Source of the DNA: Cryptomeria japonica
Taxonomy: Eukaryota > Streptophyta > Pinopsida > Cupressales > Cupressaceae
NCBI RefSeq assembly: GCF_030272615.1
Contig: NC_081406.1
Location: forward strand, 213,506,997-213,570,996
Direction of reading: 5' to 3'
Length of the DNA stretch: 64,000 bases
Part shown: in pieces, positions 34,927-47,108 of the stretch
How the letters are laid out: each line of letters begins with the position of its first letter
Numbering within the stretch: the first letter of the stretch is position 1
Notes under the pieces: generated by a model
Database searches by the model: none
Told to the model about the DNA's origin: nothing
What the model saw: only the letters and a program-made list of their open reading frames with translations
Program-made: the position numbers and the translations under genes

Positions 34927-37900
34927 TGTAATGCCCCACCAGGAAACCCCGAAGGGATAAGGTAAAACACAAGAATAGAGTGCAAATTTTTTTTTTTAAA
35001 GTTACACAACATTAAGATACAACAAGATATCAAAGATTCAGATTACATAGCGGAAGACATCAACTAACACCTAAAGAGTTTCCCAATGTGATTACTTAAT
35101 TACACATTTAACTTAACTCCCATAATTAATCCAATAAGTTGATTATCATAAAAAAAAAGACAATTCTAAAACAAGGATAATTTCTTTCAGAAGATGAAAA
35201 TATAAATCAGATGCTAATGTTTATCCATTATGATTCATTCATACCTTACATTCAAGCTTTACATTAAAATATAAGCCATGCATCTAATATTCTAACACAC
35301 AAGAATTTCATCATAAACTAATGAGTTCTTTCCATGCATACTTAATATCCTTAACAATAACTGAATGTATTCCATTATACTAAGCTACACTCATTCATGA
35401 TCCAATTTACTGCATTTAAGAGAGGACTGCATACATGCATTTAAGATAAAATTTCATCTTGTCCACTTATACATTCTATCAAAATGTCATTCATACATGC
35501 TAACACTAAACATGAAGCATAAGAATAAAAGAATCACATAACACTAAGATGATCTCGGAGTTCACCCCTAAAGGGCTAAATCTCTGGGTCTGCTCAACTG
35601 CAAGACCCCTCTGATAATTAATAAAGTTAAGAATACATGAGGTTCTCATTATTTACAATCCTGCTGAAACATAACCAATATACAAACGACCACATTGGTC
35701 AATAAATACATAATTGATCCTTGTATAGGAAAGGATCCATCTGAAACATAAAAAAAGCTAATACAAAGGTCCACAAGAGCATCCACAAAACTGAGTCATT
35801 GCAACCCAAGGTCTAACATGAAACCAGTACTCACAAGGGCATAAGCAACATGATGACTCCACAAAAAGGTGCTCCTATCAAGACCATACAACCACACACT
35901 AGCGAACGTAGGGACAAGTGTCATCACACAACTTGGTATGGTTACCATGGCGGGTCTTCATAGGTTCCGGCCCCATACACTAGGTTATCCTGGCAACCTA
36001 ATCCGAACCTGCGACCCATCCAAGCCTCATGTGGACCCACACATCCTCTCGTGAAGACAAGGATGATGGTTTGCCATTTCAGGCCTTCTCACAACATGTT
36101 GAGTTTGTGTTAGCACTCGTCCCATGTGTGAGGCACAATTATCTTACTTAGAGATTAACATTCTAATCTATAGTTAGGTTATCACTTATTAGACTCACTT
36201 TCGATGGGTTACCTAGCAGCCACTTTGGGCGCGACCCCCAATCGAAAGCCACTTTCCCATATGACACTATACTATACTCAAGCAACCTTAGAAACCAAGG
36301 AACACACATGGTCAAGCAAACGAAGTTCAAAAAGGAGGGAACAACCATTTGGTCAAACATGACTCAAAAGAGGTACACTTACTGACGGTACTCTAACCAG
36401 AGACCTGACCAACTATGGTCAACCATGAATCATCATTCGACATCCACATAAAGGATATCACCGATACAACACCACAACAAAATAACAGTCAACTCGAGAC
36501 TGAGGACAGAAATAGGTACCCAGACAACCATATGACAGGGTCCTATCAAATAAAGCACGACTAGCCATTACTTAAGCAAAGGCAAATACAAAAATTTAAA
36601 CTCGCATAGGCAATAACCAAAAGATACAATCTTTTCCGAATTGATTTAAACATTAAATGTCGATCAAGTTTTCTAAATGATCTAAGTTAGATTGCAGTTA
36701 TCCACCTCATCTAGGTATAGGTTGTTCTTGGTTTTCTAACTCTCTAAGGTTCATTTGCATTGAACATACATAAATATGCCTTTATGAGTTTTTAAACCAA
36801 TTTCACATAAATATAATTAAACAACCATTAACCAACTAAATATGATATTTAATCTTCAATTAAAACATCATTGTCATACTGGTTCAAAAATAATTCCTCC
36901 AAATTCGTCTTTTCAGAACCAAATTAAACTATACGAATCAAGGAAACATAAACATATAAGGAATCCAATTACAGATAGTCCATTCCTAACTTAACAATTA
37001 TTTCCTTATGCATATAGAAAAGAATGCCAAAATTAACTATTAATTAATATACGCATATTAATCCACGATTAATAAAGTATAAACAATTAATAATTAATAA
37101 CACTATTAACAAATCTAGTAATTAATTAGAAAAATATGCATTAATAATAAAATGGGATTTGAATATTCATTAATGTATATTTAACGTTATACAATTAATT
37201 AATAACAAATTAACCATTAATTATTACTTAATGAACAAATTAATCATAATTAAAAATACATTTATTATAATATTAAATTAACATATATATTTTTTTTATA
37301 AATAAAAAAAATATATTAAAAAAAACAATTTAAAAACATACAAAACAAAAATGGGGGTGGCGAGGGTAGCCGGGCCCACCTCCCTTACGCGGGGGTTGGG
37401 TGGTCATGCCCTAGCCGTGGCGGCGCCACCGCGGGAGTCACAGGTCCTGCGGCGCCCACACGGCCACTGCGGGGAACCCTGCAGCCACCGCGGGGGTCAC
37501 AGCTCCTTGTGGCCACCGCAGGGGTCGTAGTTCCCTGCGGCCACCTTGGGGGTCGCAACTAGCTACGGCCACCACCAGCTACGGCCTGTGCAGGGATAGG
37601 AGGCATAGGTGGAGCCTCTGCTCCCCACCCTCCAACCCCAACAAAAATAATTAATTTTTTTTTTCAAATAAAATCTCAATATTTGTTTAAAACAAATTCG
37701 ATTTTGCAAAATACATATTTTTGTTTTATGATTTTCTTTTCTAAAAGAAACAAACCCCATTTATTTTATTTAAAACAGTCTCATATTGAGACTTAAAATA
37801 AAAATTTCTAGCAAGAAGAGGTTTTTTTAAAATGAGAGAATTTGTTGAAAAACCTTTCCAATAAGCAAATTTTTTTTTCTTGGCACAAGGCAACTCCTTT

Positions 37901-39080
37901 TTTCAAACAAAGATTCGAGCAATCAACCAACCTTCACTAATTCCACTATGATTCCTAATCTTGAGGGCAATCAATGGAGGATTTACAACAAAACTACATG
38001 AAGAACATCCAAGTCCATTTTTTTTAAACAATAATCAAATTGATAACCAAATTTCTACCTCCATACGCAATCCTAGATGAGGTTTGCTGAAGAGCCCAAT
38101 CCTCTAGCTCAAGAAATTCCTTCTCCTCCAAAAACCCCCAAATTCTCCATCCAAAAATATTTGCCAAAAATATTTTTCCAAAAACATCAATCTCCCCATA
38201 TTTTCCAAAAGTCTAGGTTAAATGGGAAAGGTTTGACTAAAAATTTATTTTTGGAATTAAAATTTTTATTTAAAATAAATCACAAAAATAATACTTTTAA
38301 ACTATATCAATAATTTAACTTTTTTTTCCAATTTAAAATAGATTTTCTCACTTAACTGAAATTAACCTTTCTATTTCAAGATGCTAACAAGATTAAATTA
38401 ATTCTATTGCAATTAAATTTAAATCTTTCTTTCCATAAGCATAAACATAATGCATTTAATATTTAAATTTATCCATTTAATTGAACTTGCTACCAACCTG
38501 AATTTGGCAATTCAATTAACGATTAATCACATAAAGAAATCCTATTTAATTTAGTCCATTAATCTTTAATGCACAAACACATATTTAATCAAATTAAATA
38601 CTAAGGACTAATTGCTCAATTTAACCATACACACAAAACACGAAACCCGAGAATGCCAAACAAACAGATGACCCGCAACCCAACCAAAAGGGAAAACTGA
38701 CGAACGACTGACGATGCTCACTTGAGCACAATTATGGTCAAATGAGGATCTTATGACCACCTAATCCAACTCTAAGGATTAAAGAGGTACACTCAAACCT
38801 GCAATTCCAGATGGAGATGAACCTCACACCCATGTGGTACTGTACCTGAAATCTACTGCAACCAAGAGTCATACATGCATACATATATAAATTTAATGAA
38901 AGTGTTAGCCCAAGATAATAACATGAAATAGGAGAATTAATTAACTTTCATACAAACTGGTGTGAAAACCATAATAACAGGTATGCACTAAAATTAAAAC
39001 ATCTGAGTATAACACTATAATATGTTAAACTAACTTAGGTCAAACCAAGATTAGAAATTGATTAGGGCAGGGGTACTACA
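34927..39080 (-). repeat. Element E 3' LTR
   Basis: A 4,154-bp LTR, TGTAATGCCCC to GGGTACTACA in plus-strand order. It holds AT-rich arms and a central GC-rich minisatellite. No gene. Confidence 0.95.
37352..37640. repeat. GC- and CpG-rich 28-bp minisatellite in E 3' LTR
   Basis: About six imperfect units of about 28-32 bp with the core CGGCCACCGCGGGGGTCACAG. The block is strongly GC- and CpG-rich, unlike the rest of the LTR, which is A/T-dominated. The counterpart in the other LTR is 45031-45280. Confidence 0.85.
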
Positions 39081-39097
39081 TTCTTCCCCCTTAGGTT
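39081..39097 (-). other. Element E polypurine tract
   Basis: The minus strand reads AACCTAAGGGGGAAGAA directly before the LTR start TGTAGTACCCC. Confidence 0.92.
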
Positions 39098-42000
39098 CCG
39101 ACTTACTCCTGGAAGTCATAAGGCTAGATGGAGAACATGTCGCACGCATAATCCCTTAAACTCATTCAACAAATATTAAATTGCACATAGGAATCTTTCC
39201 ATAAATAAATGAAACATTATTGCTAAATCCTCTATGAATGCCATTACCCATTGGCAAGATACATCTAAATACATACATTTCTTAAAATATTCTAGGAATC
39301 ATCAATAATCATAGTAGAGATACAAGAATTTTCTCCCTTTCATTACACCAAGTTAATTCATTACAAAGAGGTAAACAATAATTACCATAATCATCTATCA
39401 AATATGACAAGAAAACATGCCATCATGATCAATTTCTACAACCAAATTAACTTTCATTAATAAGAGCAACGTAAATAACTCAATTGTTTACACTTGCCAG
39501 GCATAAGAAAACCTTTCCAAAGACTATGTCCCATAACATAGTGACAAGTTAACACAATTTACTCCATGATACACATAATATCCATCCACAAAAGTGGAAT
39601 GCATAACTCAAAAGGCCACATGTGAGCATGTCTAATGCTCGATCAAAGATACATGAATGACCAGCATCTCTATGCCTGATCTCAAAACTATAACATGATC
39701 ATAAATATCCAATATCTCACTCAAGGGCTTGATGGTGCTAGGGCACACCATAGCGATGCTACCTTCCATACAAGACCTTCATGAACATCCCTTGTTGAGT
39801 AAGGTGGTTAGCCTCCAAGAGATAGTCACCACACATAGGTAGGTAGTGGATCCTAGCTGCATCACAACCTCACATACCCCCATCCTCAAGGTTCCTTACG
39901 TCTACTTCCTCGTACACACTCTACCAAGACCGTCTCATACGTCCTTGGAGAGGAATTTCACATTTCAACACAAGACCAACATATGAAAACAATAAGGATA
40001 AACCAGTTTAGCCACCAAAGTACAGATGAATAAAGATAATAAATCATCAATTCCAACCGTAAGGCAAGAAAATAATCCAGAATTTGCAACACCAAATCAA
40101 GAATGCAAAAGATCACAAGATCATGGCTAAACCTTCAAAGTCAAAGTAAAATAAATTGCTGGTCCCCAAAGAATATAAAGAATATCACAATTGCACATAA
40201 CATCACTATGTGACTAGCATCTAGCCACAAACAAGGAAGGAAGGAACAATCATCTAGCTATCACAGTAGCTCATCATGTGGTGTGACATAGTCACACTAC
40301 CCACATGGCATGGCAGTGTGCACCTCAACATCACCCTGCATCACGTCATCACACGGCATGGAAATACCCCAAGCAGAGAAGACATGCAATGGACGTATCC
40401 CACATGGTAGTGTACCTCGTGGAAACAAGCATGCGTAGGTCATGTCCCGCATAGCGATGTATGTATAAGGATACTCGCTATAAGCCAAAGGTATACATGA
40501 CTAAGGTCCACCCACACATACTAACTGGAAGCCCATGTGGATAGACCTACCTTTCATGAAGACAAGGCAAAGGATCCTCCAAAATACACCAGCACTATGC
40601 TCAAGAAATGCATCAAAATGCTCAATTAAAGGAGAAGAATGGGTTGTCACACATAAACCTATAAATAGATTCATCAAAAGGGAAAGTATTGAGTACACCT
40701 TTGATATAGTTTTATAGTATAACTATATCATTCCTCAAAATAGAGAAGCTAAAGTCGCTTCGTGCCGACATTACTCATATGCTGATCCATACTTTTCAAG
40801 GAATGGTGACTTCGAATACTACCCCTTAACATACTAAATTACCCACAACTCAAGGTTTGGTACTCAGTGGGGAAACAAATAAGCAACATCACATAGACAG
40901 TATGGTTTCCCATATTCATAAGAAACATATCCTTCATGGTTGATTACTTCACCAACCCATGGGCACATATAATAAGCACTGGTTTCTTACAATACACACG
41001 AATACACTAGTACTGGTTTAGTCACATTTATAGGGAGTACTTTTTAGTAGGCTATCATCTACTCAAGGAAGATTTAAATAATGCTTCCCACATGAATAAC
41101 TGAATCAAGTTTACTCTAGATACAAGTACTGAAATTATTAACAATTCACAATTACATAAGGAAATAACATCATTCCTATATCTTTCTCGAATTTCACTAA
41201 GCATCTGTATTCACATGATTAATAAACATTCTATTTAAATCAATGCATTCTTCGTAGCATTTCTAAAAATCTTATAATATAATCAATGAGAAGGGAAAGA
41301 GAGTTTGATAACCAAACTATTTCCTACAAAGACACAAGATCAATCAAGATCACACTATATACTAAAATTTCTCATTATAAGCCTATCATTAATTGCACGG
41401 TTTTCATTTCACTGCCATTTTTGAAGGATGCCAAACAACCTAACATGACATTTCCAATAATTATGGTTGCAACAGAATGTTCTAGTTTTCCAAACAACAG
41501 AGATCAAAACAGGTAATCTTATCGATGATGCAAGGTCTCTTGAGAACACTCACTACTATAATACAATACAGACACATGTCATAATTTGCAACCTATCATT
41601 GAAAATCAAATTACGATCAAAAGGTAAGTGAGGAGTTATCAACAAAATAATACATATTAATGCATGTACATCAGACAAGCTTTTCATTCACACTCTCTAA
41701 ACATAATAAGGTAATTACATATACCCAAAAGCAAGTTCAATGGAGCATTGCTAAAATAAATCTTCAATCAAACTGGTTTAATGAAACACATAAAACAATC
41801 TTTCGTGGAACACATTAATACACTCTTGGAGCTACTATAACATGTTTCCTTTTATACTTCTACAAACAAGCAGTTCCACATAATTCAACTATTCGCATAT
41901 TAATGCACCTTACTTAAGATAGAATTTAATTATGTTACTTCTACTAAACACATGGAGAATTCTTTAATGTAAACATATAGTTTTCTCGCAATAATCAAAA

Positions 42001-42587
42001 TGAACTTTTAAACCCATAGCCCTTTTATAATCTAAAAACACATAAGCGTCATAAGGTTCACACAAGGGTTCAAGAAGTCACACCTTTCTCTAGCAAAAAG
42101 AAAACTCAAATCAGAGATAATTACACATATCTCAAACATTTTAATTTCTAGAGAGGGAGAGATAGGAGGAAGGGTGATAACCATTCAATATTTTCCATAC
42201 TAGTCCTTCAAGTGGACAACACTAAGCTAGATCATAATCTTAAACAAGAACATTTCGCACTTTCAGATTCTAGACAAGCACTGACCAACCCAAATGGATT
42301 AGTCCAAAGAGAACAACAATCAATAAGGAAGGTACATACGACTCTCTTTCAAAATATGAGTAATCATAGATCAAAACCTCACTAAGAAATTCAAAGCACA
42401 ATCAATCACTCAAAACACCAACATCAAGAAGGTAAAAACAAGGCGTGAACACACGCATTACACACATGTTAAGGTCTACTCAATCACTCACATACAAAAG
42501 GGAGGACAAGCATACACATAAGGCTGATACACCTCACACCAACTAAGGGCACACGCGACACAAGAGATCCCAGTGTTTGCAACATGC
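39098..42587 (-). mobile_element. Element E interior, non-coding
   Basis: A 3.5-kb interior with only small unrelated ORFs. It aligns with D's interior in reverse complement. For example, 40270-40560 (CACATGG/CATGTGG-rich, GC-richer) matches 48590-48890. Positions 41931-41970 contain the same site into which E inserted in D, but uninterrupted. Confidence 0.88.
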
Positions 42588-42599
42588 GCTCTAATACCA
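42588..42599 (-). other. Element E primer-binding site
   Basis: The minus strand reads TGGTATTAGAGC, one base from the initiator-Met PBS, two bases from the 5' LTR terminus at 42602. Confidence 0.92.
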
Positions 42600-45030
42600 A
42601 ATGTAATGCCCCGCCAAGAAACCCCGAAGGGATAAGCTAAAACACAAGAATAGAGTGCAATAATTTTTTTTTAAAGTTACACAACATTAAGATACAACAA
42701 GATATCAAAGATTTAGATTGCATAGTGGAAGACATAAACTAACACCTAAAGAGTTTCCCAACGTGATTACTTAATTACACATTTAACTTAACTCCCACAA
42801 TTAATCCAATAAGCTGATTATCTTAAAAAAATGAAATAATTCTAAAACAAGGATAATTTCTTTCAGAAGATGAAAATATAAATCACATGCTACTGTTTAT
42901 CCATTATGATTTATTCATACCTTACATTCAAGCTTTACATTAAAATATAAGCCATGCATCTAATATTCTAACACACAAGAATTTCATCATAAACTAATGG
43001 GTTCTTTCCATGCATACTTAATTTCCTTAATAATAATTGAACGTATTCCATTATACTAAGCTACACTCATTCATGATCCAATTTACTGCATTTAAGAGAG
43101 GACTGCATACATGCATTTAAGATTAATTTCATCTTGCCCACTTATACATTCTATCAAAATGCCATTCATACATGCTAACACTAAATATGAAGCATAAGAA
43201 TAAAAGCATCACATAACACCAAGATGATCTTGGAGTTCACCCCTAAAGGGCTACATCTTTGGGTCTGCTCAACTGCAAGACCCCTCTGATAATTAATAAA
43301 GTTAAGAATACATGAGGTTCTCATTATTTACAATCCTGCCATCAAGGAAAAACATAACCAATATACAAATGACCACATCGGTCAATAAATACATAATTGA
43401 TCCCTGTATAGGAAAGGATCCATCTGAAAAATAAACGAAGCTAATACAAAGGTCCACTAGAGCATCCACAAAACTGAGTCATCACAACCCAAGGTCTAAC
43501 ATGAAACTGGTACTCACAAGCGCATAAGAAACAAGATGACTCCACAAAAAGGTGCTCCTATCAAGACCATACAACCACACAATAGAGAACATAGGGACAA
43601 GTGTCATCACACAACTTGGTATGGTTACCATGGCAAGTCTTCATAGGTTCCGGCCCCATACACTAGGTTACCCTGGCAACCTAATCCGAACCTTCGGCCC
43701 ATCCAAGCCTCATGTGGACCCACACATCCTCTCGTGAAGACAAGGATGATGGTCTGCTATTTCAGGCCTTCTCACAGCCTGTCAAGTCTGTGTTAGCACT
43801 CATCTTATGTGTGAGGCACAATTATCTTACTTAGAGCTTAACATTCTAATCTACAGTTAGGTTATCACTTATTAGACTCAATTTTGATGGGTTACCCAAC
43901 AGCCACTTTGGGCATGGCCCCCAATCGAAAGCCACTTTCCCATACGACACTGGACTATACTCAAGTGACCTCAGAAACCAAGGAACACACATGGTCAAGC
44001 AAATGGAGTTCAAAAAGGTGGGAACAACCATTTGGTCAAACACAACTCAAAAGAGGTACACTTACAAACGGTACTCTAACCAGAGACCTGACCAACTATG
44101 GTCAACCACGAATCATCATTCGACACCCACATAAAGGATATCACCAATACAATACCAAAACAAAATAATAGTCAACTCGAGACCAAGGACAGAAATAGGT
44201 ACCCAGATCAACCATACGACAGGGTCCTATCAAATAAGGCATGACTTGCCATTACTTAAGCAAAGGTGAATACATAAATTTAAACTTGCATAGGTAATAA
44301 CCAAAAGATACAATCTTTTCTAAATTAATTTAAACATTAAATGTCGATCAAGTTTTCTAAATGATCTAAGTTAGATTGCAGTTATCCACCTCATCTAAGT
44401 ACATGTTGTTCTTGGTTTTCTAACTCTCTAAGGTTCATTTGCATCGAACATACATAAATACGCCATTATGAGTTCTTAAACCAATTTCACATAAATATAA
44501 TTAAACAACCATTAACCAACTAAATATGATATTTAATCTTCAATTAAAACATCATTGTCATACTGGTTCAAAAATAATTCCTCCAAATTCGTCTTTTCAA
44601 AACAAAATTAAACTATACGGATCAAGGAAACATAAACTATAAGGAATCCAATTACAGATAGTCCATTCCTAACTTAACAATTATTTCCTTGCGCATATAG
44701 AAAAGAATGCCAAAATTAACTATTAATTAATATACGCTTATTAATCCACGATTAATAAAATATAAACAATTAATAATTAATAACACTATTAACAAATCAA
44801 GTAATTAATTAGAAAAATGTGCATTAATAATAAAATAGGATTTGAATATTAATTAATGCATATTTAACGTTATACAATTAATTAATAACAAATTAACCAT
44901 TAATTATTACTTAATGAACAAATTAATCATAATTAAAAATACATTTATTATAATATTAAATTAACATATATATTTTTTTGATAAATAAAAAAAATATTAA
45001 AAAAATAATTTAAAAACATACAAAACAAAA

Positions 45031-45280
45031 AGGGGGGTGGCAAGGGTGGCTGGGCCCACCTCCCTTGCGCGGGGGTTGGGTGGTCGTGCCCTAGTCGCCG
45101 CGGCGCCACTGCGGGGGTCACAGGTCCTTTGGTGCCCACACAACCACTGCAGGGAACCCTGCGGCCACTTCGGGGGTCACAGCTCCATGCGGCCACCGCA
45201 GGGGTTGCAGCTAGCTGCGGCCTTCATAGGGGGAGGAGGCGCGGGTAGAGCCTCCGCTCCCTGCCCTCCAACCCCCACAA
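45031..45280. repeat. GC- and CpG-rich minisatellite in E 5' LTR
   Basis: Counterpart of 37352-37640, with one or more units lost and several C-to-T or G-to-A changes. The open frames here (45037-45426 plus, 44948-45196 minus) are by-products of the repeat and base composition. Confidence 0.82.
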
Positions 45281-45890
45281 AAATAATTTATTTTTTTTTT
45301 CAAATAAAATCTCTATATTTGTTTAAAATAAATTCGATTTTGCAAAACACATATTTTTGTTTTATGATTTTCTTTTCTAAAAGAAACAAACCCCCATTTA
45401 TTTTATTTAAAACAGTCTCATATTGAGACTTAAAATAAAAATTTCCAGCAAGAAGAGGTTTTTTTAACATGAGAGATGCGGGTTTGTTTCTTTTAGAAAA
45501 GAAAATCATAAAACAAAAATATGTATTTTGCAAAATCGAATTTATTTTAAACAAATATAGAGATTTTATTTGAAAAAAAAAAAAAATTATTTTCGTGGGG
45601 GTTGGAGGGCGGGGAGCGGAGGCTCTACCTGCGCCAATAAGTCTCAATATTTTAAACAAATATTGAGACTTAAAATAAAAATTTCCAGCAAGAAGAGGTT
45701 TTTTTAACATGAGAGAATTTGTTGAAAAACCTTTCCAATGAGTACTTTTTTTTTCTTGGCACAAGGCAACTCCTTTTTTTAACATGAGAGAATTTGTTGA
45801 AAAATCATATTGAAACTTAAAATAAAAATTTCCACCAAGAAGAGGTTTTTTTAACATGAGAGAATTTGTTGAAAAACCTTTCCAATAAGT
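45238..45890. repeat. Foldback and direct duplications unique to E 5' LTR
   Basis: Arm 1 (45238-45393) and arm 2 (45480-45635) are near-perfect reverse complements with an 86-bp loop. A segment starting GAGACTTAAAATAAAAATTT and ending in AACATGAGAG occurs at about 45425-45475, again at 45665-45715, and in altered form at 45810-45864. The other LTR has a single plain copy (about 37790-37845). A 217-codon minus-strand ORF spanning this is an artefact of the duplications. Confidence 0.9.
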
Positions 45891-47103
45891 AATTTTTTTT
45901 TCTTGGCACAAGGCAACTCCTTTTTTCAAACAAAGATTCAAGCAATCAACCAACCTTCACTAATTCCACTATGATTCCTAATCTTGAGGGCAATCAATGG
46001 AGGATTTACAACAAAACTACATGAAGAACATCCAAGTCCATTTTTTTAAAACAATAATCAAATTGATAACCAAATTCCTACCTCTATACGCAATCCTGGA
46101 TGAGATTTGCTGAAGAGCTCAATCCTCCAGCTCAAGAAATTCCTTCTCCTCCAAAAACCCCCAAATTCTCCATCCAAAAATATTTTCCAAAAATATTTTT
46201 CCAAAAAAATCAATCTTCCCATATTTTCCAAAAGTCTAGGTTAAATGGGAAAGGTTTGACCAAAAATTTATTTTTGGAATTAAAATTTTTATTTAAAATA
46301 AATCACAAAAATAATACTTTTAAACTATATCAATAATTTAACTTGCTTTTCCAATTTAAAATAGATTTTCTCACTTAACTGAAATTAACCTTTCTATTTT
46401 AAGATGCTAACAAGATTAAATTAATTCTATTGCAATTAAATTTAAATCTTTCTTTCCATAAGCATAAATATAATGCATTTAATATTTAAATTTAACCATT
46501 TAATTGAACTTGCTACCAACCTGAATTGGACAATTCAATTAATGATTAATCACATAAATAAATCATGTTTAATTTAGTCCATTAATCTTTAATGCACAAA
46601 CACATATTTAATCAAATTAAATACTAAGGTTTAATTGCTCAATTTAACCATACACACAAAACACACAACCTAAGAACGCCAAACAAACAGACGAGCCACA
46701 ACCCAACCAAAAGGGAAAACTGACGGACGACTGACGATGCTCACTTGAGCATGACTATGGTCAAACAAGGATCTTACGACCACCTAATCCAACTCTAAGG
46801 ATTAAAGAGGTACACTCAAACCTGTAATTCCAGGTGGAGACGAACCTCACACCCATGCGGTACTGTACCTAAAATCTCCTGCAGCCAAGAGTCATACATG
46901 CATACATATATAAATTTAATGAAAGTGTTAGCCCAAGATAAAAACACGAAATAGGAGAATTAATTAACTTGCATACAAATTGGTGCGAAAACCACAATAA
47001 TAGGTATGCACTAAAATCAAAACATCTGACTATAACACTATAATATGTTAAACTAACTCAAGTCAAACTGAGATTAGAAATTGATTAGGGCAGGGGTACT
47101 ACA

Positions 47104-47108
47104 TAACA
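47104..47108. repeat. Right target-site duplication of element E
   Basis: TAACA, identical to 34922-34926. Confidence 0.95.

Larger units (their letters stand above)
34927..47103 (-). mobile_element. Element E: complete LARD nested in element D
   Basis: This 12,177-bp element has LTRs 34927-39080 and 42602-47103, a PPT at 39081-39097, a PBS at 42588-42599 and an exact TSD (TAACA). Orientation is minus, opposite to D. The interior (39081-42601, 3.5 kb) has no gag, protease, RT or integrase motif in any frame. LTR and interior both align with D, so E is a family member that jumped into a relative. The two LTRs differ by roughly 5% in the first 180 bp (eye count) and by one 350-bp rearrangement. 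It needed proteins in trans. Confidence 0.94.
42602..47103 (-). repeat. Element E 5' LTR, enlarged by an inverted duplication
   Basis: A 4,502-bp LTR with the same ends as 34927-39080. The extra 350 bp is explained by the rearrangement at 45394-45890. Apart from this, differences from the 3' LTR are mostly transitions. Confidence 0.94.

Noticed and set aside
35869-36054. 61-codon ORF repeated at 43552-43737 and similar minus-strand ORF pairs
   Set aside because: They are repeated because they lie at the same place in the two LTRs of E, not because of selection. No domain or start context supports them.
45037-45426. 129-codon plus-strand ORF in the E 5' LTR
   Set aside because: It reads through the GC-rich minisatellite and the AT-rich flank, and the equivalent part of the other LTR has no matching frame. 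No domain.
45300-45953. 217-codon minus-strand ORF with internal repeats
   Set aside because: Its repeated peptide pieces come directly from the foldback and direct duplications in the LTR. Absent from the other LTR.
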